Of a DNA stretch of 64,000 nt, positions 10,149-21,765 are shown piece after piece (the stretch's first letter is position 1; the number at the start of each line of letters is the position of its first letter). The translations under genes were made by a program, and so were the position numbers. Below the pieces are notes generated by a model. It saw nothing but the letters and a program-made list of their open reading frames with translations, did no database searches and was not told the DNA's origin. The stretch is from Nyssa sinensis. Taxonomy: Eukaryota; Streptophyta; Magnoliopsida; Cornales; Nyssaceae. The stretch spans positions 51,654,679 to 51,718,678 of the forward strand of contig CM018047.1 in NCBI GenBank assembly GCA_008638375.1. Direction: 5' to 3'.

Positions 10149-12636
10149 CTTGTATGTATATGACTGTACTGATAGTTATCATTATTTTGCAAGATGCGAT
10201 ACAATATGCATGATACATAATGTTTTACATGCAAGCACTACATATTTTGGGTACATATTTCCTTTTCTTTGTATAAAGTGATACGTGATATGATACAAAC
10301 ATTACACATATCATATGCTTGCAAAGGAACTATGTACTGTTCATATTTTAGCTTCAAACCTACTCAATTTTTTTTTTTTAAATTGGAATTAAGCAGAGAA
10401 CATGGTAGGTGATAAAAGCCATATTTAACAGTCATATCGTTGATTTACTCTTGTTTAATGCACACTTAACATATTTAAAAATCATAGTATTGTATTAGTT
10501 TGCCTTTGTTTAATTGCATGCCTATTTTCTAGTGGGCACTAAAAATGTACCATTTTAGGTTTTTGCTAACATGAAAAATTATCTCAACTGCTCACCTTTT
10601 TCCTTTCCTTTCTTTTCTTATTTATTTATTTGTAGCTAGCTCGGAAGATATTATCATTTATTGGGTCTTTTGGTTTGGTCATTTTGATTATTTGATTCTA
10701 GCAAAATGTTTTTGTGGTGAAAAAAAAAACCTTATCCTCCACACTGGTTAAAAAAAAAAAAAAAGAGAAAAAGGCCATATGTAGTGTACAAGGAATGATA
10801 AATGTGTTGCATTGGGTGAACAAGAACTTATTGTCCACACTCATTAACAAAATAATAAAGAATTAAAAGAGGATATAATTAAATTGAATTTATTCAAGTG
10901 ATCGATCAAGAAGATTCTTGTACATTTGATATAAGAACGAGGGCTCATTTTTTTTTCTTTGTCAAGCAAAGGAGGTATCGAAATAGTTAGATTTTGACTA
11001 ATATTTCTTTTCTTACGTAAGACTATTGTCTCATAAGATTGTTAAACTCCTGGGTTACTAATCTTGACCGGTGACTGATCCTAGAAATATAAATAGTAAA
11101 AATCGAACTTACGAATTTAGAAAGACAAATCTCTTACAAACGATCATTGCTTCACTAAGGACAAGGGCTTGTTTGTTGTTGAACATTCAGACAAGGGACA
11201 TGCCCATGTGAGTTTGACATTTTATATTGATAAAAGATCAAAGTCACGCCCTCTCCTCTTTAAGTATCAAAAGGGGCATTAATGTTACTTGCCATAGCAT
11301 TTTATTTTGGTTGAAGTTGGGCCTTTTTATACCTGATTCTTGTAAATGTGAGGTTGATTTGACTCAAATGAAAAATCTTCTTTCCTTTATCTCTTTTTTT
11401 CCTTAGCTATTTTTGGTCAGCGTAAAAAAAGATGGGAAATGTTGACCAAAACTCTTTCAGTTTTTTGTTTTTTTTTTAATTTAATACCTACAACTAACTG
11501 AACTCTTTTAGAATCAATAATTTTGAGAGGTTTAAAATTATAATATTTCTCACGAGTATAAATTTTTAGCAAAAAAGGAGATGCATGCATAATTGCAAGG
11601 GTCGTTATATATATATATATATATATAAAGTATGAATTATCTAACTTAAGTTATTCAAAATTGTCAAAAGTACTTAAAATAAATTTTCTAATCCAACAAA
11701 TCTAGGATATAAAGTATGAATTATCTAACTTAAGTTATTCAAAATTGGGAAAAGTACTAAAAAGTACTTAAAATAAATTTTCTAATCCAACAAATCTATG
11801 ATAACTTTTTTGTATCTAAAAAATCTAAAGAATAAATTTTTAATACAAAAAAAGTCTAACTATAAATTTTCATCTTAACCCCGTTAAAAGATATTACTGA
11901 TTAAAGTAAAATAGCCTTCAATATATATTTAACAAAAATAGTAAATAGTTGATAAAATAAATTATTCAATCCAAATTTTTTTTTCAATTGAAAAAGTTAT
12001 TTTATATATTTTTTAGTAATTTTTTTTCTCAAATGTATCTTGAAAGTTATTTTAGTTTAATCAATAATATTTTTTAATGGTATTATAATGAAAATTAACA
12101 ATTGAACTTTTTTGGATTAAAAGTTTTTTGTTTTTTTGGATCTTTCAGATAGAAAAAATGTATCATGAACTTTTTATATCTGTGTTTGTGTGTGTGCGTG
12201 TGTGTGTGGTCAGTCCAAGTGTCTTTTCTCTTCTTAATGTAGCAACATTTCATAGTGACTCACACACTCTAATATAGTTTTCTGAATTTCAAATTTGCAC
12301 AGCTCATTCCATCGGCTTTTTGTAGACAACTAGATGAAGTAAAATCGGAAGAAGCAATTCTAACAAGTTGTCAAGGGACATGGCATGTCAAAATTGGTAA
12401 ATGTGCCGAAGGATTTATTTACTTCCGAGAAGGTTGGAATAATTTTGCGCAACACCATGCCCTCTGTCTCGGAGATTTTGTAGTATTTGAGCATATAGGA
12501 GACATGCATTTTAATGTGTGTCTGTTTGATTCAAGTGCTTGCGAGAAAGAGTTTCCACTGGAGTCAGATCGTGAGATAAAAAGGGAACCCCTTGACCCTG
12601 ATGAGATCATGGAAGCTTCAACTTCTAGAACAAAAG
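9961..12636 (+). CDS. Captured partial REM/VRN1-like B3-domain gene (two exons) inside CACTA-2
   Basis: Exon 1 (ATG at 9961 or 10009, ending at 10092 before GTATGT) encodes SRHFFKVMMPGFLTEL. Exon 2 (12303-12636, after an AAATTTGCACAG acceptor and before GTATTC) continues in phase with LIPSAFCRQL, then GTWHVKIGK, FREGWNNFAQHH, LCLGDFVVFEHIGD and FNVCLFDSSACEKEF. Together this is a complete B3 DNA-binding domain of about 100 residues with REM-type hallmarks and no stop or frameshift. The ~2.2-kb intron holds microsatellites and small duplications. After exon 2 the tandem array begins within ~100 bp, so any further exons were not captured. By inference the product, if made, is a truncated B3 protein able to bind DNA or compete with its parent. 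It lies wholly within the CACTA termini, so it is a transduplicate rather than a resident gene. Confidence 0.78.
10105..10147. repeat. (TC)n(TA)n microsatellite in the B3 intron
   Basis: A run of TC dinucleotides passing directly into TA dinucleotides just after the exon 1 donor. Confidence 0.85.
11627..11803. repeat. Tandem duplication in the B3 intron
   Basis: Two adjacent copies (about 83 and 93 bp) both begin AAAGTATGAATTATCTAACT and include TTTTCTAATCCAACAAATCT. The second contains a short internal extension. Confidence 0.8.
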
Positions 12637-12731
12637 GTATTCCACATGCAACATCGGATACCATTATATTCGGCTTTTTATATAAATATTATATGATGCA
12701 CCATATTTTACACACACACACACACACGAAT

Positions 12732-14942
12732 TTATGTAAGTTTCAGCTCCAAAAAGGCCCATTTTGGGGTTTTGACAGACCAAAATGCCGGATATCGGCC
12801 TAACTGCACCGAAACCACATCACACACCTCAAAAATGATAAAATAGACTTGCACGAACTTACGACACTCGGTTCCGATGCCCGGTTTGAAACTTATGCAA
12901 GTTTCAGCCTCAAAAAGGCCCATTTTGGAGTTTTGACAGACCAAAATGCCGGATATCGACCTAACTGCACTGAAACCACCTCACAAACCTCACAAATGAT
13001 AAAATAGACTTGCACGAACTTACGGAACTCGGTTCCGATGCCCGGTTTGAAACTTATGCAAGTTTCAGCCTCAAAAAGGCCCATTTTGGGGTTTTGACAG
13101 ACCAAAATGCCGGATATCAGCCTAACTGCACCGAAACCACCTCACACACCTCACAAATGATAAAATAAACTTGCACGAACTTACGACACTCGGTTCCGAT
13201 GCCCGGTTTGAAACTTATGCAAGTTTCAGCCTCAAAAAGGCCCATTTTGGAGTTTTGACAGACCAAAATGCCGGATATCGGCCTAACTACACCGAAACCA
13301 CCTCACACACCTCAAAAATGATAAAATAGACTTGCACGAACTTATGACACTCGGTTCCGATGCCCGGTTTGAAACTTATGCAAGTTTCAGCCTCAAAAAG
13401 GCCCATTTTGGGGTTTTGACAGACCAAATGCTGGATATCAGCCTAACTACACCGAAACCACCTCACACACCTCAAAAATGATAAAATAGACTTGCACGAA
13501 CTTACGGAACTCGGTTCCGATGCCCGGTTTGAAACTTATGCAAGTTTCAGCCTCAAAAATGCCCATTTTGGGGTTTTGACAGACCAAAATGCTGGATATC
13601 GGCCTAACTGCACCGAAACCACCTCACACACCTCACAAATGATAAAATAGACTTGCACGAACTTACGACACTCGGTTCCGATGCCCGGTTTGAAACTTAT
13701 GCAAGTTTCAGCCTCAAAAAGGCCCATTTTGGGGTTTTGACAGACCAAAATGCCGGATATCAGCCTAACTATACCGAAACCACCTCACACACCTCACAAA
13801 TGATAAAATAGACTTGCACGAACTTACGACACTCGGTTCCGATGCCCGGTTTGAAACTTATGCAAGTTTCAGCCTCAAAAAGGCCCATTTTGGGGTTTTG
13901 ATAGACCAAAATGCCAGATATCGGCCTAATTGCACCGAAACCACCTCACACACCTCACAAATGATAAAATAGACTTGCACAAACTTACGGAACTCGGTTT
14001 CGATGCCCGGTTTGAAACTTATGCAAGTTCAGCCTTAAAAAGGCCCATTTTGGGGTTTTGACTGACCAAAATCCGGATATCGGCCTAACTGCACTGAAAC
14101 CACCTCACACACCTCACAAATGATAAAATAGACTTGCACGAACTTAAGACACTCGGTTCTGATGCCCGGTTTGAAACTTATGCAAGTTTCAGCCTCAAAA
14201 AGGCCCATTTTGGAGTTTTGACAGACCAAAATGCCGGATATCGGCCTAACTGCACCAAAACCACCTCACACACCTCACAAATGATAAAATAGACTTGCAC
14301 GAACTTACGGAACTCGGTTCTGATGCCCGGTTTGAAACTTATGCAAGTTTCAGCCTCAAAAAGGTCCATTTTGGGGTTTTGACAGACCAAAATGCCGGAT
14401 ATCGGCCTAACTACACTGAAACCACCTCACACACCTCAAAAATGATAAAATAGACTTGCACAAACTTACGACACTCGGTTCCGATGCCCGGTTTGAAACT
14501 TATGCAAGTTTCAGCCTCAAAAAGGCCCATTTTGGGGTTTTGATAGACCAAAATGTCGGATATCGGCCTCACTACACCGAAACCACAGCACACACCTCAC
14601 AAATGATAAAATAGACTTGCACGAACTTACGGAACTCGGTTCTGATGCCCGGTTTGAAACTTATGCAAGTTTCAGCCTCAAAAAGGCCCATTTTGGGGTT
14701 TTAACAGACCAAAATGCCGGATATTGGCCTAATTGCACCGAAACCACCTCACACACCTCACAAATGATAAAATAGACTTGCACGAACTTACGGAACTCGG
14801 TTCCGATGCCCGGTTTGAAACTTATGCAAGTTTCAGCCTCAAAAGGCCCATTTTGGGGTTTTGACAGACCAAAATGTCGGATATCGGCCTAACTGCAACG
14901 AAACCACCTCACACACCTCACAAATGATAAAATAGACTTATG
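12732..14942. repeat. 161-bp tandem array of CACTA-2 (about 14 units)
   Basis: A head-to-tail array with period about 161 bp. Each unit includes AAGTTTCAGCCTCAAAAAGG, TTTTGACAGACCAAAATGCC and GACTTGCACGAACTTACG. Units are nearly identical to each other. Because 161 is not a multiple of three, the minus-strand frames of about 60-70 codons that recur per unit are by-products. The same unit, reverse-complemented and diverged, forms the array at 16575-18700 in CACTA-1, so the array belongs to the transposon family. Confidence 0.93.
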
Positions 14943-15382
14943 CTACTTTATGTCGTTCTTACTATTTATGCATGCAAAAAAAAAAAAAAGAACTATTCAC
15001 ATTCTATGTTCATATATATTTAATAATTGTTCTAATATATGTCGTTGGATCTTTATTTCAGATTGATCGGGGATTATTGTCGCGGCGCCGTCTTTATGTT
15101 TTGCATCGGAACTTGTTATTTTTATTTTTTATTTTCATGGATATCTGTAGTAACATTTTGGAGATAATTTTTAATTTTTCTATTTAGTGATGAATGGTAC
15201 ATTTACAATTGTACATAATTAGTTTAATATATATATATATATGAATGTATTTTTCTGCTTTAAAATATTCATTTCAGAATGTTTGGATTTTATTGTATAT
15301 CAGGATGGATGATTGATACAGGTTTAAACAGGAACAAAACAATATTAAAACAAAACAGATATGGTCGAAAAAAAAAAAAATA

Positions 15383-15858
15383 ACACTTTTAGCGACGCAC
15401 ACCATAGCGTCGCTAAAAGTCTGAATTTAAATTAAAAATTCGCAAAAAATCACTTTTAGCGACGCTCACTGTGTGCGTCGCTAAAAATGACTTTTAGCGA
15501 CGCACAGTGAGCGTCGCTAAAAGTCAGTATTGGCGACGCACGTATTGTGCGTCGCTAATAATCACTTTTAGCGACGCACAGTGAGCGTCGCTAAAAGTGA
15601 TTTTTAGCGACGCACAATACGCCCTTGGGTATTATTGGCGACGCATGGATTCAATTATTAGCGACGCGTTGTGAGCGTCGCTAATATGCACTTTTAGCGA
15701 CACCAACGGTTTTGTGCGTCGCTAATAGTATTAGCGATGCCACTTTTTGTGACGCCTTAGCGACGCACGTTTGGGCGTCGCTAAAGATCTTTAGCGACGC
15801 ACAATTGTACTATTAGCGACGCACATGCGTGTCGCTAATAGTGCATTTTTTTGTAGTG
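15383..15858. repeat. 3' subterminal repeats of CACTA-2
   Basis: Dense alternating TTAGCGACGCAC and GTGCGTCGCTAA motifs forming several hairpins, ending in the TTTTTTTGTAGTG terminus. These are probable transposase-binding sites. Confidence 0.85.
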
Positions 15859-15861
15859 GAC

Positions 15862-16150
15862 GTTCACATGATGTTGCTAACAATCGGGCATGGGCGTCAC
15901 GAATACTATATATGGACGTAATGGGCATCGCTAAAGGTTACCATTAGTGACGCTCTCTATGCTTTGCTAATTGGAACCTTTAGCGACACCCATTGTGCGT
16001 CGCAAATTGTGTATTGCTCGAACCTTTAGCGACGTTTGTTGTGTGTCGCTAATAATGTATTGACATTCTTTAGCGACGAATGTGAAGCGTCGCTATAAAT
16101 TAGTTTCTTTGCTTTTAGCAACGCCTTTTTGTGCATCGCTAAAAGTTTTT
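15862..16150. repeat. Inner part of the left subterminal region of CACTA-1
   Basis: Diverged copies of the TTTAGCGACG / CGTCGCTAA motif continue here from the 181 bp left outside CACTA-2 (7815-7995). They are more eroded than the CACTA-2 copies. Confidence 0.75.
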
Positions 16151-16574
16151 TTTGTTTTTTTTACTTGAATTATTTGTTTTATTTGTTATTTAATTCATGT
16201 TTTAACCTATATCAATCATCTTGATATACAATAAAATCCAAACATTTTGAAATGAATATATTAAAAAAGAAAAATACATTCATATATATATATATTATAC
16301 TAATTACTTACATTTGTAAAAGTACAATTTAACAATAAATACAAAAATAAAAAATAAAAAATTATCTCAAAAAATGTAACTACAAATGTCCATGAAAAGA
16401 AAAAATAATAAGTCCCGATGCAAAACATAAAGACGGCGGCGCAATAATCCCGATCAATCTGAAATAAAGATCAAATGATATATATTAGAGCACTTATTAA
16501 ATATATATGAACATAGAATATGAATAAATTTTTTTTTTGCATACATAAATAGTAAGAACGACATAAAGTAGCCT

Positions 16575-18700
16575 AAGTTGCAAACCACTGATCCGAACTG
16601 ATTGCTGTAAGTTTGTGGTAGTCTATTTTGTTATTTTTGAGATGTGTGATGGGGTTTCGAGATAGTTGGGCCAATATCCGGTATTTTGGTTTGTCCAAAC
16701 CCCAAAATGGGCATTTTCAGAGCAAAAACTTGCATAAGTTTCAAACCGTTGATCCGAACCGAGTGTCGTAAGTTGGTGCAAGTCTATTTTATCATGTTTG
16801 AGGTGTTTGATGGGGTTTTTGGCTCGTTAGATTGATATCCGGTGTTTAGATCTATTAAAACTCCAAATGGGCCTTTTTGGAGTAGAAACTTGCATAAGTT
16901 TCAAACCGGTGATCCGAACAGAATGACGTAAGTTTATGCAAGTCTATTTTATCATTTTTGAGGTGTGTGATGGGGTTTCGGGTTAGTTAGGCCAATATCC
17001 GGTATTTTAGTCCATCAAAATTCCAAAATGTGACTTTTTAGAGCAGAAACTTGCATAAGTTTCAAACCGATGATCCAAACTGAGTGTTTTAAGTTTGTGC
17101 AAGTCTATTTTATCATTTGTGAGGAGTGTGATGAGTTTTGGGGTATTTAGACCGATATACAGTGTTTTGGTCCGTTAAAACCCCAAAATGGGACTTTTTA
17201 GAACAGAAACTTGCATAAGTTTTATCGGTGATCCGAACCAAGTGCCGTAAGTTTGTGCAAGTTTATTTTATCATTTTTGAGGTGTGTGATGGGTTTTTGA
17301 GGTATTTAGGCTGATATCTAGTATTTTAGTTCGTCAAAACCCCAAAAAGAAGCTTTTTAGAGCGAAAAGTTGCATAAGTTTGAAATTGGTGATCCGAACC
17401 GAGTGCTGTAAGTTTTTGTAAGTCTATTTTATCTTTTGTGAGGTAGGTGATGGGGTTTTGGGCCGGTAGGCCGATATCCACCATTTTGGTCAATCAAAAC
17501 TCCCAAATAGGCGTTTTTGAAGCTGAAACTTGCAAAAGTTTCAAACCAGACATCCGAACCGAGTTTCGTAAGTTTGTGTAAGTTTATTTTATTATTTTTG
17601 AGGTGTGTGATGGGGTTTTGGTATTTAGGTCAATATCCGATATTTTAGTCTGTCAAAACCCCAAAAAAGAGGCTTTTTAGAGTAAAAAGTTGCATAAGTT
17701 TGAAATCGATGATCCAAACCGAGTGTCATAAGTTTTTGCAAGTCTACTTTATCATTTTTGAGTTGTGTGATGGATTTTTGGGGTATTTAGGCCGATATCC
17801 GGTGTTTTGGTCCGTCAAAAGCCCAAAAATAGGCTTTTTAGAGCGAAAAGTTGCATAAGTTTGAAACCGGTGATCCAAACCGAGTGCCGTAAGTTTTTTC
17901 AAGTCTATTTTATCATTTATGAGATGGGTGATGGGGTTCTAGGGTTTTTAGGCCGACATCCACCATTTTGGTTGGTCAAAACCCCTGAATGGGCATTTTT
18001 GGAGTTGAAACTTACAAAAGTTTCAAACCGGGTATCCGAACCAAGTGTCTTAAGTTTGTGCAAGTTTATTTTATTATTTTTGAGGTGTGTGATGGGGTTT
18101 CGGGGTAGTTAGGCCGTTATTCGGTGTTTTGGTCGGTCAAAACCCCAAAAAGAGGCTTTTTAGAGCGAAAAGTTGCATAAGTTTAAAATCGGTGATCCAA
18201 ACCAAGTGCCATAAGTTTGTGCAAGTATATTTTATCATTTTTGAGGTGGGTGATAGGGTTTCAGGGTCGGTAGGGCGATATCCACTATTTTGGTTCGTCA
18301 AAACCCCTAAATGGGCCTTTTTGGAGCTGAAATTTGTAAAAGTTTCAAATCGGGCATCTGAACCGTAAGTTCATAAAAGTCTATTTTATCATTTGTGAGG
18401 TGTATGATTGGGTTTCAGGGTCGGTAGGCCGATATCCACCATTTTGGTCAGTCAAAACCCCCAAATGGGCATTTTTGGAGCTGAAACTTATAAAAGTTTC
18501 AAACCGAGCATCCGAACCGTAAGTTTGTACAAGTCTATTTTATCATTTGTGAAGTGTGTGATGGGGTTTCGGGGTCGGTAGACCGATATCCAAAATCTTG
18601 GTCTGTCAAAACCCCAAACCGGGCATTAGAACCGATGAAATTAAATAAGTCTATGCAAGTCTATTTTCATATGTGAAGTGTGTCATGTGGTTTTTAGGCC
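16575..18700. repeat. Diverged ~160-bp tandem array of CACTA-1 (about 13 units)
   Basis: Reverse-complement relatives of the CACTA-2 unit recur every ~160 bp, with anchors TTGCATAAGTTTCAAACC, AAGTCTATTTTATCATTT and GGCCGATATCC. Units differ from each other far more than those of CACTA-2. The block at 16390-16565 just outside is the reverse complement of 14945-15175 in CACTA-2. Confidence 0.9.
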
Positions 18701-18779
18701 ATTAGGCTGAAATCTTTTTTTTTACGTAAAATGTTCTATAAAAAATAAATATACCAAAGTAATTAATTTTAAAAACTTA

Positions 18780-20774
18780 CTAAGGCTGAACAGAGCCTTT
18801 TTGCTGGCTGATGACTGTCTGTATAAGAGCCTCTAGCTGGGTTTGGCAAGCTTGGAGCTCTGTCATCCTCTGCTCCAGCTCTGCATTCCATCTCTCAGCT
18901 GCCTCAGCTCTCTAGGTGGCTTCGTGAAACCTAGCATCATTCTCAACGGTAAAGGACGATGTCGTTGGCTCCATCCCGCTCCTTAAGCCACGCACATATC
19001 CACGCCTCTTGCCTAGAATAGTCTCTCGTATTTGGTCATCAGTCTGCTGATCCTGACCCTCAAGGGTCGGCTGAGCACGCAACTGGCCCATCTTCTCTTA
19101 TAAAAACATAAATATATGTTACTACTTTTATAACTTTAGATTAATATTAAATTAGTAATATTGGTATATATACATAAATAACTTACATAAAGTCGCTGTA
19201 CTTCAGGCCTAGTCCAACCCTTTCGGAGTTATAGTGCTTCCTGTGCCATAAATCAATGGGATTGGGTAGTGCACCGGTCTTCTGGTCTCGCTAAAGCAAA
19301 TAAATAGTAGCTTGTGAAGATTGATTTCATGAATAGATTATATAATTAGAACTTGATACAGTTATTAACTTACCATCTCATACCTATACCTAACAAAAGA
19401 ACGTGATCCACCACAGTGGGTCACCTTTTACACCTTGGGCTTGCTTCTGCTCTAGCTATTTTTCTTACTAAGTTCCTATACTTGGCCAAAATAAAGAAGA
19501 TTAGTATAAATGACAATGATTTATCATACAACAAAAGTAATTTTGACAATTTTTACCTGGAATGCATTACTAGCGAACCGGTCGCATAGTTACATCTCAT
19601 TCTCCACTATCACCCCCCTGTAAGGTCTGTCACAAGGCTTTCTACCTGCTGCCACCTCCGCCTCGTAGTGCATGTGGAGCTTGTGTTGATAGTCCCTGAA
19701 ACGGACTCCCAAGTAACGATCCACTGCCTTCACGACATGAGGCAGGTGGAGATCGATGTCAAACTTCTCCTGTAAAGCATGTCATTATCAAAACATTACG
19801 GCATTAGATAAGTTAAAATTTAGTTGAATACAATAATAAAAGTCATACCAAGATATGCGCATAACTATCCCGTCGCTTCTCGTCAATGACGAAACTCCAG
19901 TCACTAACATGGAGTGGGGCGCGTAGTCGGCAAATGATGCCGACCATAGTGGTCAATTGCTGTGCCCACCCACCAACGGGCTTCAACAAGCCCAAAGTTA
20001 GCTCAATCTAAAGTCGCGAGCCCCATGCTGCTTCCATTTAAACTTGTAAACTCCGGTTTTTCGACCTACCGCGCCCTCGTCTAAAGGTGGTGGCCGAAGC
20101 TTTAGAAAAAATTAAATCAAAACAATTAGTACCATATTTATATAATCATTAATAAAAAAGAAAACTATGCATACCATCAACGATAGTAGAGCTGTCAATG
20201 AAATGGATCGCGACCCGATCCGATCTGCTAAATCCAGATATGGTTTTAGAAATAGTGATCCGTGACCGGATATGATATAGGCCGATTCGATCCTTTACAA
20301 TTCGATCTGATCTGTTTATATATATAAAATATATATATATTAAAATTAATATATATTATATTTTAATTTTTAAATAACTATTTATTATAATTTTATGATT
20401 GATTTATTATTTAATTATGGTTGATTAGTGTAGTTTTTATTTTTAATAATTACTTAAATAGCAGATTTTAGTTTAATATAGATTTATAGCCATGTAAAGT
20501 ATTATAATTTTAAACGGATCAGACCGGATTAACAGATCGGAGATCCAGTTATTAACAGATTCTAATACGGATCAACATTCGAATGATTTATCGGATAAAT
20601 GGATCGGATTAGATTTTATATTAAATGGATCAGATTAGGATCACCTCTGATCCGGTTCGAATCCGATCCGTTTACAACCCTAAACAGCAGAATCGGTCGA
20701 CCCTGCACAGGAAGGGGAAGGGGTCGATAGGTCCGACCAGGCTATGCATCTGCGTGATCCTGGTCCAACCATAT
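18780..20774 (-). pseudogene. CACTA-1 Transposase_24 (Ptta/En/Spm, TNP1-like) remnant
   Basis: Minus-strand exons separated by short AT-rich introns. One near 20774-20684 starts after a TTTTTAG acceptor. One at about 20090-19846 includes RKTGVYKFKWKQHGARDFR, PVGGWAQQLTTMVGIICRLR and APLHVSDWSFVIDEKRRDSY with a GT donor. One at about 19771-19560 reads EKFDIDLHLPHVVKAVDRYL then HKLHMHYEAEVAAGRKPCDR. The last exon (about 19091-18780) carries ILGKRRGYVRGLRSGM and a Gln/Glu-rich helical tail likely to form a coiled coil. The ILGKR-GYV-G motif and layout fit the plant Transposase_24 family. Stops within exons (for example in the last exon after the FHEAT residues) and a frameshift near 19995 show it is dead. 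Confidence 0.75.
20188..20682. mobile_element. Possible hAT-type MITE inside the CACTA-1 transposase remnant
   Basis: About 495 bp bounded by TAGAGCTGTCAAT and the complement of TTAGGGTTGTAAAC, imperfect inverted ends like those of common plant hAT MITEs. The interior is full of GGATC/GATCC-type repeats. It interrupts sequence that otherwise reads as transposase exon. An 8-bp target duplication is not convincing (AACGATAG versus AACAGCAG). Confidence 0.5.
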
Positions 20775-20937
20775 CTAAAAAGAAAGTTTAAAAATAAAAT
20801 TTGATTACATCATAAAAATGAAAATCCATTACGAAGTAAAAATGAATACCCATTACATTATAAAATTGAATATCCATTACATCATAAAATTGAAAATCCA
20901 TTACACTTGATCCTACCATATGTAACACCTATTACAA

Positions 20938-21231
20938 TTATTCATATGAGTCTTTATCATCATCTGTTCTTAAAATTTCTTCATTCTCAGTACAATACTC
21001 TAACAATGTAGCATCATCAAAATCACTTTCCTCGTCATCATTATCATTAATGAAAGTTGCATCCCTCGAATCTAACTGTGTGGTATTGGTGACGTTAGAA
21101 GCTACGACATGATTTGGTTCTACATCAGTTCTATGTAACCAATAAGAAGTAACATCTTCTTGATCATGGCGGTCAACACCATCGTAGGCAGATTGAGACT
21201 CTTCTTGTAGTGCCTCTTGAATCCTCTCCAA
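20938..21231 (-). pseudogene. Acidic open frame within CACTA-1
   Basis: A 97-codon frame rich in Asp/Glu, with DDDEES-like acidic runs and LLEYCTENEE. It lies upstream of the Transposase_24 remains on the same strand, where a second CACTA-encoded protein or an N-terminal exon would be expected. No domain is recognisable. Inferred to be part of a CACTA gene from position only. Confidence 0.4.
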
Positions 21232-21571
21232 ATCTTCATCTCCCTCTTCAGCTTCGAGTACATCATAAAAGGGAGTTAAGACAATCAGGTGGCATTAAAT
21301 AAGATTAAAAAGACTAAGTATAATTATCGAATCTCATTGTGAGATAGCAGTTCATTTTCTGTCAATTATTTCTAATTTGAATTATTGGTACAAATTAAAA
21401 TTCTATTCGAAGATAGTTGAATATAATATTTTGAGAGTAAAGCAAAAATCTAGTCTGACTATCTTGGAATCTCTTCCAAAAGAAATGCATCCCTCGTTGA
21501 TAAATATACACCCCCTTTGCGGTAACACACCGAAGACGAAAAAGAAGAAGAAGAGATTAAATATGTATAGA

Positions 21572-21765
21572 TTAAAAAGGTAGTAGTGTTGCAAGAAATA
21601 TTAAGTTAGGTTACATTACTAATCTTGTGAAATTGTATACTTTTGTTTTGATTTGTTTCATTAATTTATTAAAAAGGTAGTAGTGTTGCAAGAAATATTA
21701 AGTTAGGTTACATTACTAATCTTGTGAAATTGTATACTTTTGTTTTGATTTGTTTCATTCATTCA
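21572..21765. repeat. 97-bp almost exact tandem duplication in CACTA-1
   Basis: Two copies (21572-21668 and 21669-21765) begin TTAAAAAGGTAGTAGTGTTG and are nearly identical throughout, implying a recent duplication within an otherwise decayed element. Confidence 0.85.

Larger units (their letters stand above)
7996..15858 (+). mobile_element. CACTA/En-Spm transposon (CACTA-2), nested in CACTA-1, carrying a B3 gene fragment
   Basis: The left end is CACTACAAGAAAACAGG and the right end TTTTTTTGTAGTG, perfect CACTA inverted termini for about 8 bp. GAC flanks it at 7993-7995 and 15859-15861 as the 3-bp target duplication. It sits 181 bp inside the left end of CACTA-1 and in opposite orientation to it. 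Order: 5' subterminal motifs (8010-8330), unassigned sequence, two exons of a B3-domain gene, a 161-bp tandem array (12732-14942), a block shared with CACTA-1, and 3' subterminal motifs. No transposase remains are visible, so it is non-autonomous and would have moved with enzyme supplied by a relative. Its cleaner array suggests it is younger than CACTA-1. Confidence 0.93.

Noticed and set aside
12732..14593. Recurring minus-strand open frames of about 60-70 codons with similar sequence, looking like a tandem gene family
   Set aside because: They are the same phase of each 161-bp repeat unit read on the reverse strand. The period is not a multiple of three and no start context or domain is present.
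12732..14942. Regularly spaced repeats suggesting a CRISPR-like array
   Set aside because: The whole 161-bp unit is repeated, with no short repeat plus unique spacers, and the DNA is a plant transposon.
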